This document shows, piece after piece, positions 22,318 to 31,540 of a stretch of 43,683 bases of DNA (positions are counted from its first letter, which is position 1; each line of letters begins with the position of its first letter). A model generated the notes under the pieces. The model made no database searches. It was not told where the DNA came from and saw nothing but the letters and a program-made list of their open reading frames with translations. Source of the stretch: Candidatus Lernaella stagnicola (lineage in GTDB: Bacteria; Lernaellota; Lernaellaia; Lernaellales; Lernaellaceae); contig JAVCCK010000029.1 in NCBI GenBank assembly GCA_030765525.1, positions 1 through 43,683 on the forward strand, written 5' to 3'. The position numbers and the translations under genes were made by a program.

Positions 22318-25300
22318 TCAGCAGCCGCAGCAGCTATCGTCATCGTCGTCGTCACCGGAGTCGGCGGGCGGCGATTCATCATCGTCGTCGTCGGTAGTGT
22401 CGTCATCGTCGTCGTCGGTGGTGTCGTCATCGTCGTTGTCGTCATCATCGTCGACCGTGTCGTCATCATCGTCATCGCCCTGGACGCACTCGTCGGTCAA
22501 TTCGACGCAGACCTCGTCTTCGTCACATGGGTCTCCGGCGTGTCCGGCGCAGTCGCCCGCCACGCAAGCGTCTTCGCCGTTGCAGAACAAGCCGTCTTCG
22601 CAAACCGTGCCGTTGGGATGCAATTCATCGACCGGGCAATCGGCGGCGTCGCCGGGACAGAACTCCACGATATCGCAATCGCTCTCGGCGGGCCGACATT
22701 CCGTCACGGCGGGCAGGAAGCCGTCGCGGGGGCAGAAGCTGTCTTCACCATTGCAGTATTCATCGACATCGCAATCGCCGGCGGTCGGGCGGCACAGAAT
22801 GGTGTCCGGTTCGACCGCATCGTTGGGGCAGAAGGGGCCGGCGCCGTTGCAGGATTCCGAGGAGTCGCACAGGTCGGCGGCAGGGCGGCATTCCAGCGAA
22901 GCGGCCGCGTAGCTGTCGTCGGGGCATTGGTCGGAGACGCCATCGCATTGCTCGACAATGTCGCACAAACCGTTTTGCGGGCGGCAGGTTGTCCCTACCG
23001 ATACGACGGCGCAGGTGCCGTTGGCGGTCGAGCCGGCATCGATGGAACAGGCGAGGCAGTCGTTCGGATCATCTTCGCCGCAGACGGTGTTGCAGCAATA
23101 GCCGTCGACGCAGAATCCAGTTTGGCATTCGCCGTCGAACTCGCATTCCAAGCCGGTGAAGAAATAGCGCACCTGCCGCGCAAAAACCCGTTTCGAGCCG
23201 TAGAAAGTCGAGCGATCGAAATTGAAGTACGTCACCAAGCTGGTGCCCCCGCCGGACGAGGCCAGGTTGGGCGAGCTTTCGTCAAGGTAGTCAGTGGCGG
23301 AGATGTCAAACAGCGGTTCGATGATCGAGCCGGTCGAGCGCAGGTACGAACCATAGATGTTCGAGCCGCCCACCGAGGTCTCCTGTTGCCACGCCACGAG
23401 GAAGTATTGGCCGTCGTAAACGATGGCGGGCTTGGACCGCGCCGCCGTGCCGATGTTGACCTGAATGCCGCCCGGGTCGACGGTGCCGCCGACCGAATTG
23501 ATGCGCGACCCGTAGATCGCACTCTGCGGGAAACGGTTGTCTTCCCACACCGCGAAGAAATTCGTGCCGTCGGAGTCGACCTCCGGCCGCAGTTGGTCGC
23601 CCGCCGCGTTGGACACGATGATCCCGCTTGGGCTGTTGACCCCGCCGTCGGTTTGCAGGCGCGTGCTGTAGATGTCGAAAGTACCGTTGCGCGGGTCTTC
23701 CCACACCACGAGATACTGCGTGTTGCTGGCCGTGACCGAGGGGTAGCCCTGGGCGCCGTCGAAGACAGCGATAGCGATGCCGGAGGGGTCGACCATCGTG
23801 CCGGCGTTGTTGACGCGCGCGCCGTAGATGTCGTAATCGCCGTTGCGGTTGTCGCGCCAGGCCACGAGGAAATAGTCATTGGCGTAGGCGGCGTCCGGAT
23901 CAAGTTGGTTGTCCGCCGCGGTGGAAACAGCCGTACCCGTCGACACGCCGTCGAGCACGACGCCGGCTTGGCTGACCCGCGTGCCGTAGATATCCCAAAA
24001 CGTACCGCTGCGGTAATCGGACCACGCCACGAAGAAGTTGCCGCCGCCGAAGGCGACCGTGGGCTTTTCCTGTTTGTTGACGGCGTTGGAAACTTCAATA
24101 CCGGCGGGGTCGAGCAGCGACCCGTCCGACGTGAGTCGCACGCCGTAGATATCCCAGTTGGTGCCGTCGCGCTGATCCTCCCAGACAATCAAATAGTTCG
24201 TGCCGTCGAAGGCGACGTCGGACCACGTTTGGAAATTGGCGGCGACGCTCAGCACGATGCCGTTGGGGTTCACCACGGAACCCGACGTGGAAACGCGGGT
24301 GGCGTATACGTCGGGTAGGCCGCTGGCGCGGTAGTCATGCCAGGCGACCAAGTAATCCGAGATACCGAATGCCGCAACGGGTTCGTACTGGTTGCCGCTG
24401 GCGCTGGAGAGCGCCAGGCCCGCGGGATCGAGCACCGCACCGGCTTCGGTCACGCGCGAGCCGTAGATATCGTAGGCGCTGCCGCGCAGGTCGTCCCACA
24501 CAACGAGGAAATTCGTGCCGTCAAAGGCGGAGTGGCTCGATTCCTGGTCGCCGCTTTCATCGCAAATAATGAAGTTGGGTACTGCGATCACGCCCGTGCG
24601 ATCGATCAAGCAGCCGTGGATGTCGGCGTCGCTGCCGGAGTTGTAGAGCCAGGACACGAGGAAAAGCGTGGCGCCGAAGGACACCGCAGGAGCACGTTGA
24701 TCGCCCGGGCCGTTGGTCACGATGACGGTCGAACCCGCCAAGCCGCCGTCGGTATTAACACCCTGGGCGTAGAGGTTGTAATCGGCTTCGAGCGTCGTCC
24801 AAACCACCAAATAGTGGTAGTCGTCCCACGCCACGACCGGTTTGGCGAACTCGCCCGCCGCGCTGCCGACGGAGATGCCGGTACCCACGCCGTCGAGAAC
24901 GTTGCCGTCGGGGTCGACGCGGGTGCCGTACACGTCTTTGGCGGCGCTTCGTCCATCGTTCCAGACGACCAGCCACTGGTTGTCGGAGGCCGCGACATGC
25001 GGATTGCCCTGGTCGCCGGCGGCGTTGCCGATGGCGAAGCCGTCCGGGTCGAGCACACTGCCGGCTTGCGAAAGCCGCGCGCCGTAGATGTCGACACCGC
25101 CACCGCGATTGTCTTCCCACACGACGAGATACTCGCCGTTGTCGAAGGCGACGGCGGGATTGCCTTGGTTGCCCGCGGCGCGCGAGACGACGATGCCGCC
25201 CGGCGTGAGCAGCGAGCCGTTGCTGTTGACGCGCGTGGCGTACACGTCGCTGATCGTGTTGCCCTCGCTGACGCGGCGGTCTTCCCAAACGATCATGTAG

Positions 25301-26154
25301 GCGGTTTCGCCGAACGCGATATCAACGAAAGCCTGCCGATTGCGGGCGGGCATATAGATCGGGTTGTCGGTGCCGATTTCCGGACCGGCCCAAGGGTCGA
25401 GGTCGGCGGGGTAGATCGACTCGGCCAAGATGCCGGCGGGTACGGTCATCTCGATGAATCCGTCGGCGTAGCGCGCGGGCACTTCGACCGTACGGTCGGC
25501 GGCGTCGATCCAACGGGCGTGGGTGTAGCGAATGCCCAGTTCGGTTTCCGGATCGGCAAAATGCACGCCGCCCGCGGTGGTTTCGGTGTAAGGCAATCCT
25601 TCGACGGCCACGCGAACGCGCAAATCGCCGGTCCCGGCGGGCATCGTTTCGAAGGTCCAGCTTTGCTGCACGCCCTCGGGCGTGTTTTCCAGCCATTCGG
25701 TGAGGCTGCCGCGTGCGATGGCCAGCGACCCGTCCTCGTCAACGGTTAGTTGCGGTTCGGCGTCAAGTCGCAGGTCGCCGCGCAGCACGGCATCACTGCG
25801 CAAAACCAGGGGAGGACCGGCCACGCCGCCTTCGGGCGAAGGAAGGAAGGGGGTGACGGCAAAAGAAGCATCGCGGGCCACGCGCACCTGATACGTTTCG
25901 TGGCCGCCGTCGAAGTAATCGCCTGCCGGGCGGAAGGCGAAGTGCACTTGCTGAATGATTTCCGCCACGTCAAAGGGAGTCGAGACGTCGACGAGACCGC
26001 TCGGGCTTTGCGGATCGGCCTGCGTCACGAGGGCATCGGCATCGCCTGCTCGGGTGGATTCGAGAGTTGTTCGGCCGTCACAGGTGGCGACCGCGAGGAT
26101 CACACACACCAGAGGCAGTACCCAAACACATAGTGAGAAGAGCTTCCTGGCCAT
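22318..26154 (-). CDS. Surface protein: 13 beta-propeller-like repeats, Cys-rich modules, poly-Asp tail, CCGC end
   Basis: A 1278-aa protein. Signal peptide with a possible lipobox (VATC, not ideal). About 280 residues of a beta-rich N-terminal domain are followed by about 13 repeats of ~50-55 residues of the form 'YLVVWEDxRxxxxDIYGxRVxxxGxxLDPxGIxVSxAxGxQ'. Next comes a Cys-rich region of several 'CxxAExxCDxxExCxGxxxxCPxD' modules, also common in Myxococcota secreted proteins. The tail is Asp-rich and ends DDDDDDSCCGC. ATG 26154 has AAAGGA upstream. The protein is likely exported and surface-bound; adhesion or environmental binding is a guess. Confidence 0.82.
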   Translation of the reverse strand: MARKLFSLCVWVLPLVCVILAVATCDGRTTLESTRAGDADALVTQADPQSPSGLVDVSTPFDVAEIIQQVHFAFRPAGDYFDGGHETYQVRVARDASFAVTPFLPSPEGGVAGPPLVLRSDAVLRGDLRLDAEPQLTVDEDGSLAIARGSLTEWLENTPEGVQQSWTFETMPAGTGDLRVRVAVEGLPYTETTAGGVHFADPETELGIRYTHARWIDAADRTVEVPARYADGFIEMTVPAGILAESIYPADLDPWAGPEIGTDNPIYMPARNRQAFVDIAFGETAYMIVWEDRRVSEGNTISDVYATRVNSNGSLLTPGGIVVSRAAGNQGNPAVAFDNGEYLVVWEDNRGGGVDIYGARLSQAGSVLDPDGFAIGNAAGDQGNPHVAASDNQWLVVWNDGRSAAKDVYGTRVDPDGNVLDGVGTGISVGSAAGEFAKPVVAWDDYHYLVVWTTLEADYNLYAQGVNTDGGLAGSTVIVTNGPGDQRAPAVSFGATLFLVSWLYNSGSDADIHGCLIDRTGVIAVPNFIICDESGDQESSHSAFDGTNFLVVWDDLRGSAYDIYGSRVTEAGAVLDPAGLALSSASGNQYEPVAAFGISDYLVAWHDYRASGLPDVYATRVSTSGSVVNPNGIVLSVAANFQTWSDVAFDGTNYLIVWEDQRDGTNWDIYGVRLTSDGSLLDPAGIEVSNAVNKQEKPTVAFGGGNFFVAWSDYRSGTFWDIYGTRVSQAGVVLDGVSTGTAVSTAADNQLDPDAAYANDYFLVAWRDNRNGDYDIYGARVNNAGTMVDPSGIAIAVFDGAQGYPSVTASNTQYLVVWEDPRNGTFDIYSTRLQTDGGVNSPSGIIVSNAAGDQLRPEVDSDGTNFFAVWEDNRFPQSAIYGSRINSVGGTVDPGGIQVNIGTAARSKPAIVYDGQYFLVAWQQETSVGGSNIYGSYLRSTGSIIEPLFDISATDYLDESSPNLASSGGGTSLVTYFNFDRSTFYGSKRVFARQVRYFFTGLECEFDGECQTGFCVDGYCCNTVCGEDDPNDCLACSIDAGSTANGTCAVVSVGTTCRPQNGLCDIVEQCDGVSDQCPDDSYAAASLECRPAADLCDSSESCNGAGPFCPNDAVEPDTILCRPTAGDCDVDEYCNGEDSFCPRDGFLPAVTECRPAESDCDIVEFCPGDAADCPVDELHPNGTVCEDGLFCNGEDACVAGDCAGHAGDPCDEDEVCVELTDECVQGDDDDDDTVDDDDDNDDDDTTDDDDDDTTDDDDDESPPADSGDDDDDDSCCGC
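22330..22480 (-). repeat. In-frame Asp-codon trinucleotide tract before the CCGC terminus
   Basis: Runs of GAC/GAT codons broken by Thr, Val and Asn codons, near the 3' end of the propeller/Cys-rich gene. Encodes about 45 residues, mostly Asp. Confidence 0.88.
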
Positions 26155-26402
26155 GCCGCATTCCTTTCCCAACGGACCCAAACCCCAATACGGTATTTCG
26201 GCGAACTTTTATTACTCATGTAGGCAGAACAAACCGGACTTTCGGAAAATCTCGCTGTCGCCGATGGCTTGCCGAAGCAGAACCATCGCGGAATCTGTGT
26301 CACCTGTGTCGGAGCGCCTGCCCAAACAACGCCGCAATCCTTTCACTTTTTGACGGATTTTGTCAGAAAAAGCAACAAAGAATAACAAGCACAACTTGCG
26401 AT

Positions 26403-26419
26403 CCGAGACCCTATCTCGG
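26403..26419 (-). promoter_or_regulatory. Weak hairpin just after the TonB receptor gene
   Basis: CCGAGA-N5-TCTCGG about 16 bp past the stop codon. No T-run follows, so at best it is a weak or Rho-assisted stop or an mRNA-stabilising stem. The rest of 26155-26434 shows no gene and no clear promoter. Confidence 0.35.
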
Positions 26420-26434
26420 CAACGCCCACAACGA

Positions 26435-28540
26435 CTAGAAGGACAAGTCCGCCGTTAATAGCGCGTTTGTCCCCGGACCGAACACGCCGGAGCCATGGTA
26501 CTTGTATTCGACGTTGGTCAGGTTCTCTACGGCCAATCCCAAGCGCAGATGTTCGTACGCCACCAAGCCGGTTCGCACGTTCCACGTCCACCATTCGGGA
26601 GTACCGTCTTCGGGAATGCGGGCGTCGGTCGTATCTTCGGGCGAGAGGCGTTCTTGTCGTCCGGCGCCGCGGCCGTACACTTCAATAAAACCCCGCCAAA
26701 AGCCGGCATCGGCGGTATCGTAGCGCACGAGGGCTTGGCCGAACAGAGGTGGAATGCGCGTCAACGGCTCGGTGGTATCATCCAGGCGGTCCTCTTCGCC
26801 CCAGGTGTAGGTGAGGTGCCCGCTGAGGGAGAGGCCGCCGCCGACATCGACAAACAGTTGCGGCTCGAGGCCCCACAGCCTGCCTTCGCCGCCGTTGACG
26901 TTTTGCACGACGGGTTTCTCGCCGATCTCGGTTTCGCCGCGCCAGCTCGTTTCTTCGCGGTTGATCAAGTCGTGCAGATAAGTCACGTACGCGGCGGACC
27001 CGATTTCAAAACGCCAAATGCGTCCGCGGGCCAGCAACTCGAAAGTGTCGGCTGTCTCGGGCTCGAGGTCTTCGTTGGGAATGTGAAAGTACTTGCCGGT
27101 GTCGCCGAGTTGAATCGCCTCCTGGAGGTTCGGCGAGCGGAAACCCTGCGAGTAGGTGAAGGCCACGGTCGCGTAAGGGTCGTACAGGTACTGCAGGCCG
27201 CCGAGAAACACGGCGCCGGCGAAATCGAAGTCGACTTCCGGCAGGTCGTTTTCTTCGGGGGCGATACCGCGCATTCCGTGATATCGCGCGCCGCCCTTTA
27301 GACGCAGGATATGGCCCGATTCGGTTGAGACCGGATCGCCCTGCGCCATCAAATACGCGCCGTAATTGGCGTACGTCGAGCCATCCGGGTAGGGCTTGTC
27401 GGGCGTTTCGGTGAAGAGTTCGCCGGGGGCGTCACGTTTTTCGCGGTTGGCGTCGACGTTGTCGAAATACCACATGCCGCCGTAACGCAGGATGAAGCGA
27501 TCGTCGAGCAGGCTGGTGGCAAGCGCCAAGTCGGTACCGATGGTGCCGACGTTGACTTCGTCGCGCGTCGTGCCTTGTTCGGTGCGCAGATCCTCGGCGA
27601 ACTGTACGCCGTCTTTGCGTTCGAAGAAAAGTTGGTAGGAGACGATCGCCTCGGCGCGGGTGTGAATCGGCAGGAACTCGGCGTTGATTTTGCCGTAGAC
27701 CAGTTGGTCGCGGTTGTCGTACAGCGACAAAGAACCCTTGTCGAAATACTTGTCGGTGCGCCCGGCGTCGACGATCTCATGGAACAAGGTGCCGGCACTG
27801 ACGCCCCAATGGCCGAAGGTCAGATTCAACCGGCCGATTGCCGACCAATTTTCGTAACCCGTGTAGACTTGTTCGCCGATGTCGCGCCCGCCGATCAGGT
27901 CGTCACTTTCGCCGTACGTGCCGCCGCCCAACAGTGCGACGGGGCCGTAACCCGCTTCGGCGTGCGCGTGTCCCCGGCGGCCGTAGTCGGCGGAGTTGAA
28001 GCGCCCGGCGACGGTGCCGTGTCCGTCGAATTCGTCGTATTGACGCGGCGCCAGCGGGAATAACTGAATGACGCCGCCCATCGCGTCCGAACCGTAGAGG
28101 ACTGAACCGGGACCGCGCAGCACTTCGACGCGGGAGATGGAGTAGGGATCGATCATATTCAGATACTGCACCGGGCCGGTGCGATAGGTGGAATTGTTGA
28201 GGCGGACGCCGTCGAGCATGATCAGGACCTGCGGGCCGATCAAGCCGCGAATGATCGGTGAGCCGCCACCGTAATTCGTGGTTTGCACGTAAGTGCCGGG
28301 CGTATCCCACAGAGCCTCGGGCGTGGTGCGCGGCGTGATTTCCTTAAGGCGTTGCATCGAAAGGATCGACAGCGAGCGGTCGGACAGGAAGTCGACTTCC
28401 CTGCCTCGGTTGGCGGTGACGACGACTTCGTCGCGAGTGACGGCGGCGGGTTCCGAGTCGTCCTCGGAGTCGGAGTCGTCGGCCCAAGCCAAGCCGCACG
28501 AGAGGCAGATGCACATGAGTAATGGGAGGAGGTATTTCAT
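26435..28540 (-). CDS. TonB-dependent outer-membrane receptor
   Basis: A 701-aa protein. Signal peptide (MKYLLPLLMCICLSCGLAWA) followed by an acidic stretch. The TonB box/plug start is RDEVVVTANRG. The plug has TPEALWDTPGTYVQ, IIRGLIGPQVLIMLDGVRLNN and SRVEVLRGPGSVLYGSDAMGGVI. A long beta-barrel follows, with GFRSPNLQEA and a C-terminal Phe (ALLTADLSF), the outer-membrane assembly signal. Architecture and size are like BtuB and siderophore-type receptors. No periplasmic binding protein or ABC permease lies nearby, so the ligand cannot be told. ATG 28540 has GGAGAAG upstream; the frame upstream of it is not receptor-like. Confidence 0.95.
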   Translation of the reverse strand: MKYLLPLLMCICLSCGLAWADDSDSEDDSEPAAVTRDEVVVTANRGREVDFLSDRSLSILSMQRLKEITPRTTPEALWDTPGTYVQTTNYGGGSPIIRGLIGPQVLIMLDGVRLNNSTYRTGPVQYLNMIDPYSISRVEVLRGPGSVLYGSDAMGGVIQLFPLAPRQYDEFDGHGTVAGRFNSADYGRRGHAHAEAGYGPVALLGGGTYGESDDLIGGRDIGEQVYTGYENWSAIGRLNLTFGHWGVSAGTLFHEIVDAGRTDKYFDKGSLSLYDNRDQLVYGKINAEFLPIHTRAEAIVSYQLFFERKDGVQFAEDLRTEQGTTRDEVNVGTIGTDLALATSLLDDRFILRYGGMWYFDNVDANREKRDAPGELFTETPDKPYPDGSTYANYGAYLMAQGDPVSTESGHILRLKGGARYHGMRGIAPEENDLPEVDFDFAGAVFLGGLQYLYDPYATVAFTYSQGFRSPNLQEAIQLGDTGKYFHIPNEDLEPETADTFELLARGRIWRFEIGSAAYVTYLHDLINREETSWRGETEIGEKPVVQNVNGGEGRLWGLEPQLFVDVGGGLSLSGHLTYTWGEEDRLDDTTEPLTRIPPLFGQALVRYDTADAGFWRGFIEVYGRGAGRQERLSPEDTTDARIPEDGTPEWWTWNVRTGLVAYEHLRLGLAVENLTNVEYKYHGSGVFGPGTNALLTADLSF

Positions 28541-28691
28541 GGCGACGCTTCTCCAGTGGTTTGGTTTGGCGAAGATTAGCAAAAGTCGAATCAAGTTTCC
28601 ATACGGTCGCCGATCGTAACGTGAATTCCAGCACCGCGGAAGTTGCTTTTTCCGGGCGACGTAAGCATCATGGCGGCAAATCACGGGGAGT

Positions 28692-30413
28692 ATGATGACG
28701 ACGCGAGATGTCCAGCACGGCGTTTCCAGGTTTGGACGAATAACCGGATACCTACGCAACGTTTTGTTTGTGGCGTTGGTCGTGGTGTTGCTAACCGGCG
28801 GCGGACGATTCAAGGGCCAGCTGGCGGGCGTGAAGATTTATTTGGACCTGGCCAACGTCGGCGGCATGGCGGCGTATTTTTTCGCGCTGCTGCTGCTGGG
28901 TGCGTGGCGGCCCGGTCGGGATGCCCTGCGCGAGGAGTGGTGGTATCGGCAAACGTGGCGGTATTACGGCACGCTCGCCCACTGGTTGAAACGCCGGCCG
29001 GTGGCTACCGCATTGGTGCTTGGGGCGGCCTTTGCGGCCGTGGTCGGTACGGGGGCCGTCGCGCGGCACCTGACCTTCGGATCCCACGCGTACGATCTGG
29101 GCGTGATGTACGAGCCGCTGTGGAAAACCCTGCACGGCCACTTCCACTATTCGGTGCTGGCCGGTGAGGTCAGCGGTTTTGCGATTCACATTCAGCCGAT
29201 CTTTTTTTTGCTGCTTCCCTTCTTAGCGCTGTGGGAGTCGCCGGTGACGCTGCTGATCATCCAGACGGTGGCCCTGGCGTTGGCCATTGTGCCGTTGACG
29301 TTGCTGGCCCGCCGCCTGCTGCGTTCGGAGGTATTGCAGGTCGCGGTGCTCATCGCCTTCGTGTCGTATTTCCCCTACCGGCACATCGGCCTGTGGGATT
29401 ACCACCACGTGGTGTTGGCGGTGCCGCTGCTGTTGGCGGCCCTGGTGGCGCTGGAGCAGGAGCGGTGGCGATGGTTCGCGGCGTTTCTCGGTTTGGCTCT
29501 GTTTACTAAGGAGACGGTCGCTCTGCCGGTGTTCTGTTTCGGCATCGCGCTGGTGATGCACAAGCGGCGGCGGGTGGGCGCCCTGGTGGCGGCGGCGGCC
29601 GCGGTGTATTTCGTTCTGGTCGTGCATTTCGTGCCGCACTGGTTGGGCGTCGAGAAGCTGGCGATGGATCAGTTTGACTATCTGGGTGATTCAACCGTCG
29701 CGATTCTACTTTCGCCCATCCAGCGACCGGCAGTATTTTGGGGTGAACTTCTCAACCGGCATACCCTCTTGTACGTCTGGCAATTGCTGGGACCGCTCGG
29801 CTTTTTGCCCGTGTTGGCTCCGTGGATGCTGCTGCCGGTCGTGCCGGTTTTCGCTTACCTGGCGTTGTCCGGGGGCACGAACAAGCTGACGATCGAGCAT
29901 CACGATATCAGCCTGGTCCTTCCCTTTGTGTATTACGCGTTGATTCTCGGCTTGGCGCGCGTGGAGGCGTGGCTGGCGGTGGGAGAAATCGAAGCGCCGC
30001 GCTGGTGGAAGTCGCGCACGGCGGTCGCCGTGCTGTTGGTGGTCGCTTCGCTGCTGTTTTACGGCAAAAGCGATCTCTATCGCATGCGCTCGTACCGGAT
30101 GACCCCGCATAAGAAACACGTGCGGATGCTGATCGAGCAGTTCATACCGCCGGACGCGGGCGTGGCGGCTAACACGTGCATCGTGCCGCACCTGCTCAAC
30201 CGGCAGAAGGTGTATTTGATCCCGCGGCAGCCGCCGACGGTGCAGTACATATTCTTCGATACGAAACTGCCGTATTGTCGTTGGCCGATGAGTCTGGAGG
30301 AAAAGAAAAACTTCCCGGCGAGCGTCAACGAATCGCGATTCGAGCGCATCTACGACGATCGTGGGGTGATTATCTGGCGACAGCGACGATCCGCGATGGA
30401 GTTGTATCAATGA
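28692..30413 (+). CDS. DUF2079-like multipass membrane protein
   Basis: A 573-aa protein with about 10-12 hydrophobic helices. It matches the DUF2079 pattern: HAYDLGVMYEPLWKTLHGH, then HIQPIFFLLLPFLALWES, then FPYRHIGLWDYHHVVLAVPL and LFTKETVALPVFCFG, then HHDISLVLPFVYYALILG. DUF2079 proteins resemble GT-C-type membrane glycosyltransferases in layout; that role is not proven. GGGGAGT precedes the ATG. Its stop overlaps the start of the GH43-like gene (ATGA), so they are translationally coupled. Confidence 0.85.
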   Translation: MMTTRDVQHGVSRFGRITGYLRNVLFVALVVVLLTGGGRFKGQLAGVKIYLDLANVGGMAAYFFALLLLGAWRPGRDALREEWWYRQTWRYYGTLAHWLKRRPVATALVLGAAFAAVVGTGAVARHLTFGSHAYDLGVMYEPLWKTLHGHFHYSVLAGEVSGFAIHIQPIFFLLLPFLALWESPVTLLIIQTVALALAIVPLTLLARRLLRSEVLQVAVLIAFVSYFPYRHIGLWDYHHVVLAVPLLLAALVALEQERWRWFAAFLGLALFTKETVALPVFCFGIALVMHKRRRVGALVAAAAAVYFVLVVHFVPHWLGVEKLAMDQFDYLGDSTVAILLSPIQRPAVFWGELLNRHTLLYVWQLLGPLGFLPVLAPWMLLPVVPVFAYLALSGGTNKLTIEHHDISLVLPFVYYALILGLARVEAWLAVGEIEAPRWWKSRTAVAVLLVVASLLFYGKSDLYRMRSYRMTPHKKHVRMLIEQFIPPDAGVAANTCIVPHLLNRQKVYLIPRQPPTVQYIFFDTKLPYCRWPMSLEEKKNFPASVNESRFERIYDDRGVIIWRQRRSAMELYQ

Positions 30414-31486
30414 AAGCCATGCGCCTGTTTGTCTTTGTTTGCGGATGTCTGCTTGCCACGGTCGCGCCGGGTTGGGCCGGGGTGGCGCCGCCCTTCGATT
30501 TGCCGAACAACGACGCCGCGGCCGATCCGATGGTGCTGCAGGTGGACGGCGTCTACTACCTTTACGTCACGACGAGTTGGGACGAATTCGAAACGTGGAC
30601 CAGCACCGATTTGCTGACCTGGGAATACGGCGGTGTGATCTTTAGCGCCGGGGAAGCTGGCGCCTGGAACGACGGCAAGTTGTGGGCGCCGGAAGTGCAC
30701 ACCGACGGCGAACAATTCTACCTCTACTATTCGGCGAACATGCATATCGGCGTCGCGGTGAGCCAAAGCCCCGCCGGGCCCTTCGTCGATGTTTACGATC
30801 ACCCCTTCGTCGGTGACGGCTACGGCGGCGTGCAAGGCTTGGCGATCGACGGGCACGTATTTCTCGACGAGGACGGCCGGCGCTATTTCTACTACGCGGG
30901 ATACGCGCCGTTCTCGGTGGTGCGCGGCGTGGAAATGACGAGCATGACAACCCTGGCCGAGGCCGATCACCCGATTCTGGTCGAGCCGGGGATTTTCAAT
31001 TGGGAGCTGTTTGTCACCGAAGCGCCGTGGATGGTCAAGCACGACGGCGGGTATTACCTCATGTACAGCGGCTACGGCGCCGACCGGCCCGATTACGCCA
31101 TTGGGTACGCGACGGCGGGCGGGCCGCTGGGCGATTTCGTCGAGTACGCTCTCAACCCGATCTTTCACCGCGACGACGCGGCGGGCATCTATGGTCCCGG
31201 GCATCATTGCGTGGTCGAGGATCCGGGCGGTCGGGCGAAAGTCATCTATCACACCAAGCAGGAGGCGGCGATCGGTTGGGATCGGGAGATTCGCGCCGCC
31301 GACTTGTGCTTCACCGCAGGCGGGCGTTTGTACGTGGGACTCGACGGTTGCACGGAAAGCGACCTGCCGGCGGACGACGATGACGACACGACCGGGGGCG
31401 ACGACGATTCGTTCCCCATCGATGGTGAAGATTCGATGCGCGGGGTCGTGGATGAGGATGATGATGACTGTTGCGGCGCCGCGTGA
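30410..31486 (+). CDS. Secreted GH43-like glycosidase with Asp-rich tail and CCGAA end
   Basis: A 358-aa protein with a signal peptide (MKAMRLFVFVCGCLLATVAPGWA). It has five-bladed-propeller GH43 features: Asp39 in AADPMVLQ (general base position), APEVHTDGEQFYLYYS, Asp147 in AIDGHVFLDEDG (pKa modulator), Glu204 in VTEAPWMVKHDGGYYLMYS (general acid). GH43 enzymes hydrolyse arabinan, xylan and similar polymers; the substrate here is not determinable. The C-terminus is Asp/acid-rich and ends DEDDDDCCGAA, like two other secreted proteins in this window. The ATG overlaps the upstream stop; GGAG is 9 nt upstream. Confidence 0.88.
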   Translation: MKAMRLFVFVCGCLLATVAPGWAGVAPPFDLPNNDAAADPMVLQVDGVYYLYVTTSWDEFETWTSTDLLTWEYGGVIFSAGEAGAWNDGKLWAPEVHTDGEQFYLYYSANMHIGVAVSQSPAGPFVDVYDHPFVGDGYGGVQGLAIDGHVFLDEDGRRYFYYAGYAPFSVVRGVEMTSMTTLAEADHPILVEPGIFNWELFVTEAPWMVKHDGGYYLMYSGYGADRPDYAIGYATAGGPLGDFVEYALNPIFHRDDAAGIYGPGHHCVVEDPGGRAKVIYHTKQEAAIGWDREIRAADLCFTAGGRLYVGLDGCTESDLPADDDDDTTGGDDDSFPIDGEDSMRGVVDEDDDDCCGAA

Positions 31487-31540
31487 AAAGCAGCCCGGTT
31501 CGTGATACCATTCCGCGGTGCCGGAACTACGGAGGCCGCC

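Noticed and set aside
22267..25749. Very long plus-strand open frames (683 and 470 codons) opposite the propeller/Cys-rich gene
   Set aside because: They are antisense to a gene with clear repeats, signal peptide and Cys modules. Their products are low-complexity Val/Ile/Gly/Arg sequences caused by GC-rich codon bias and the Asp tracts.
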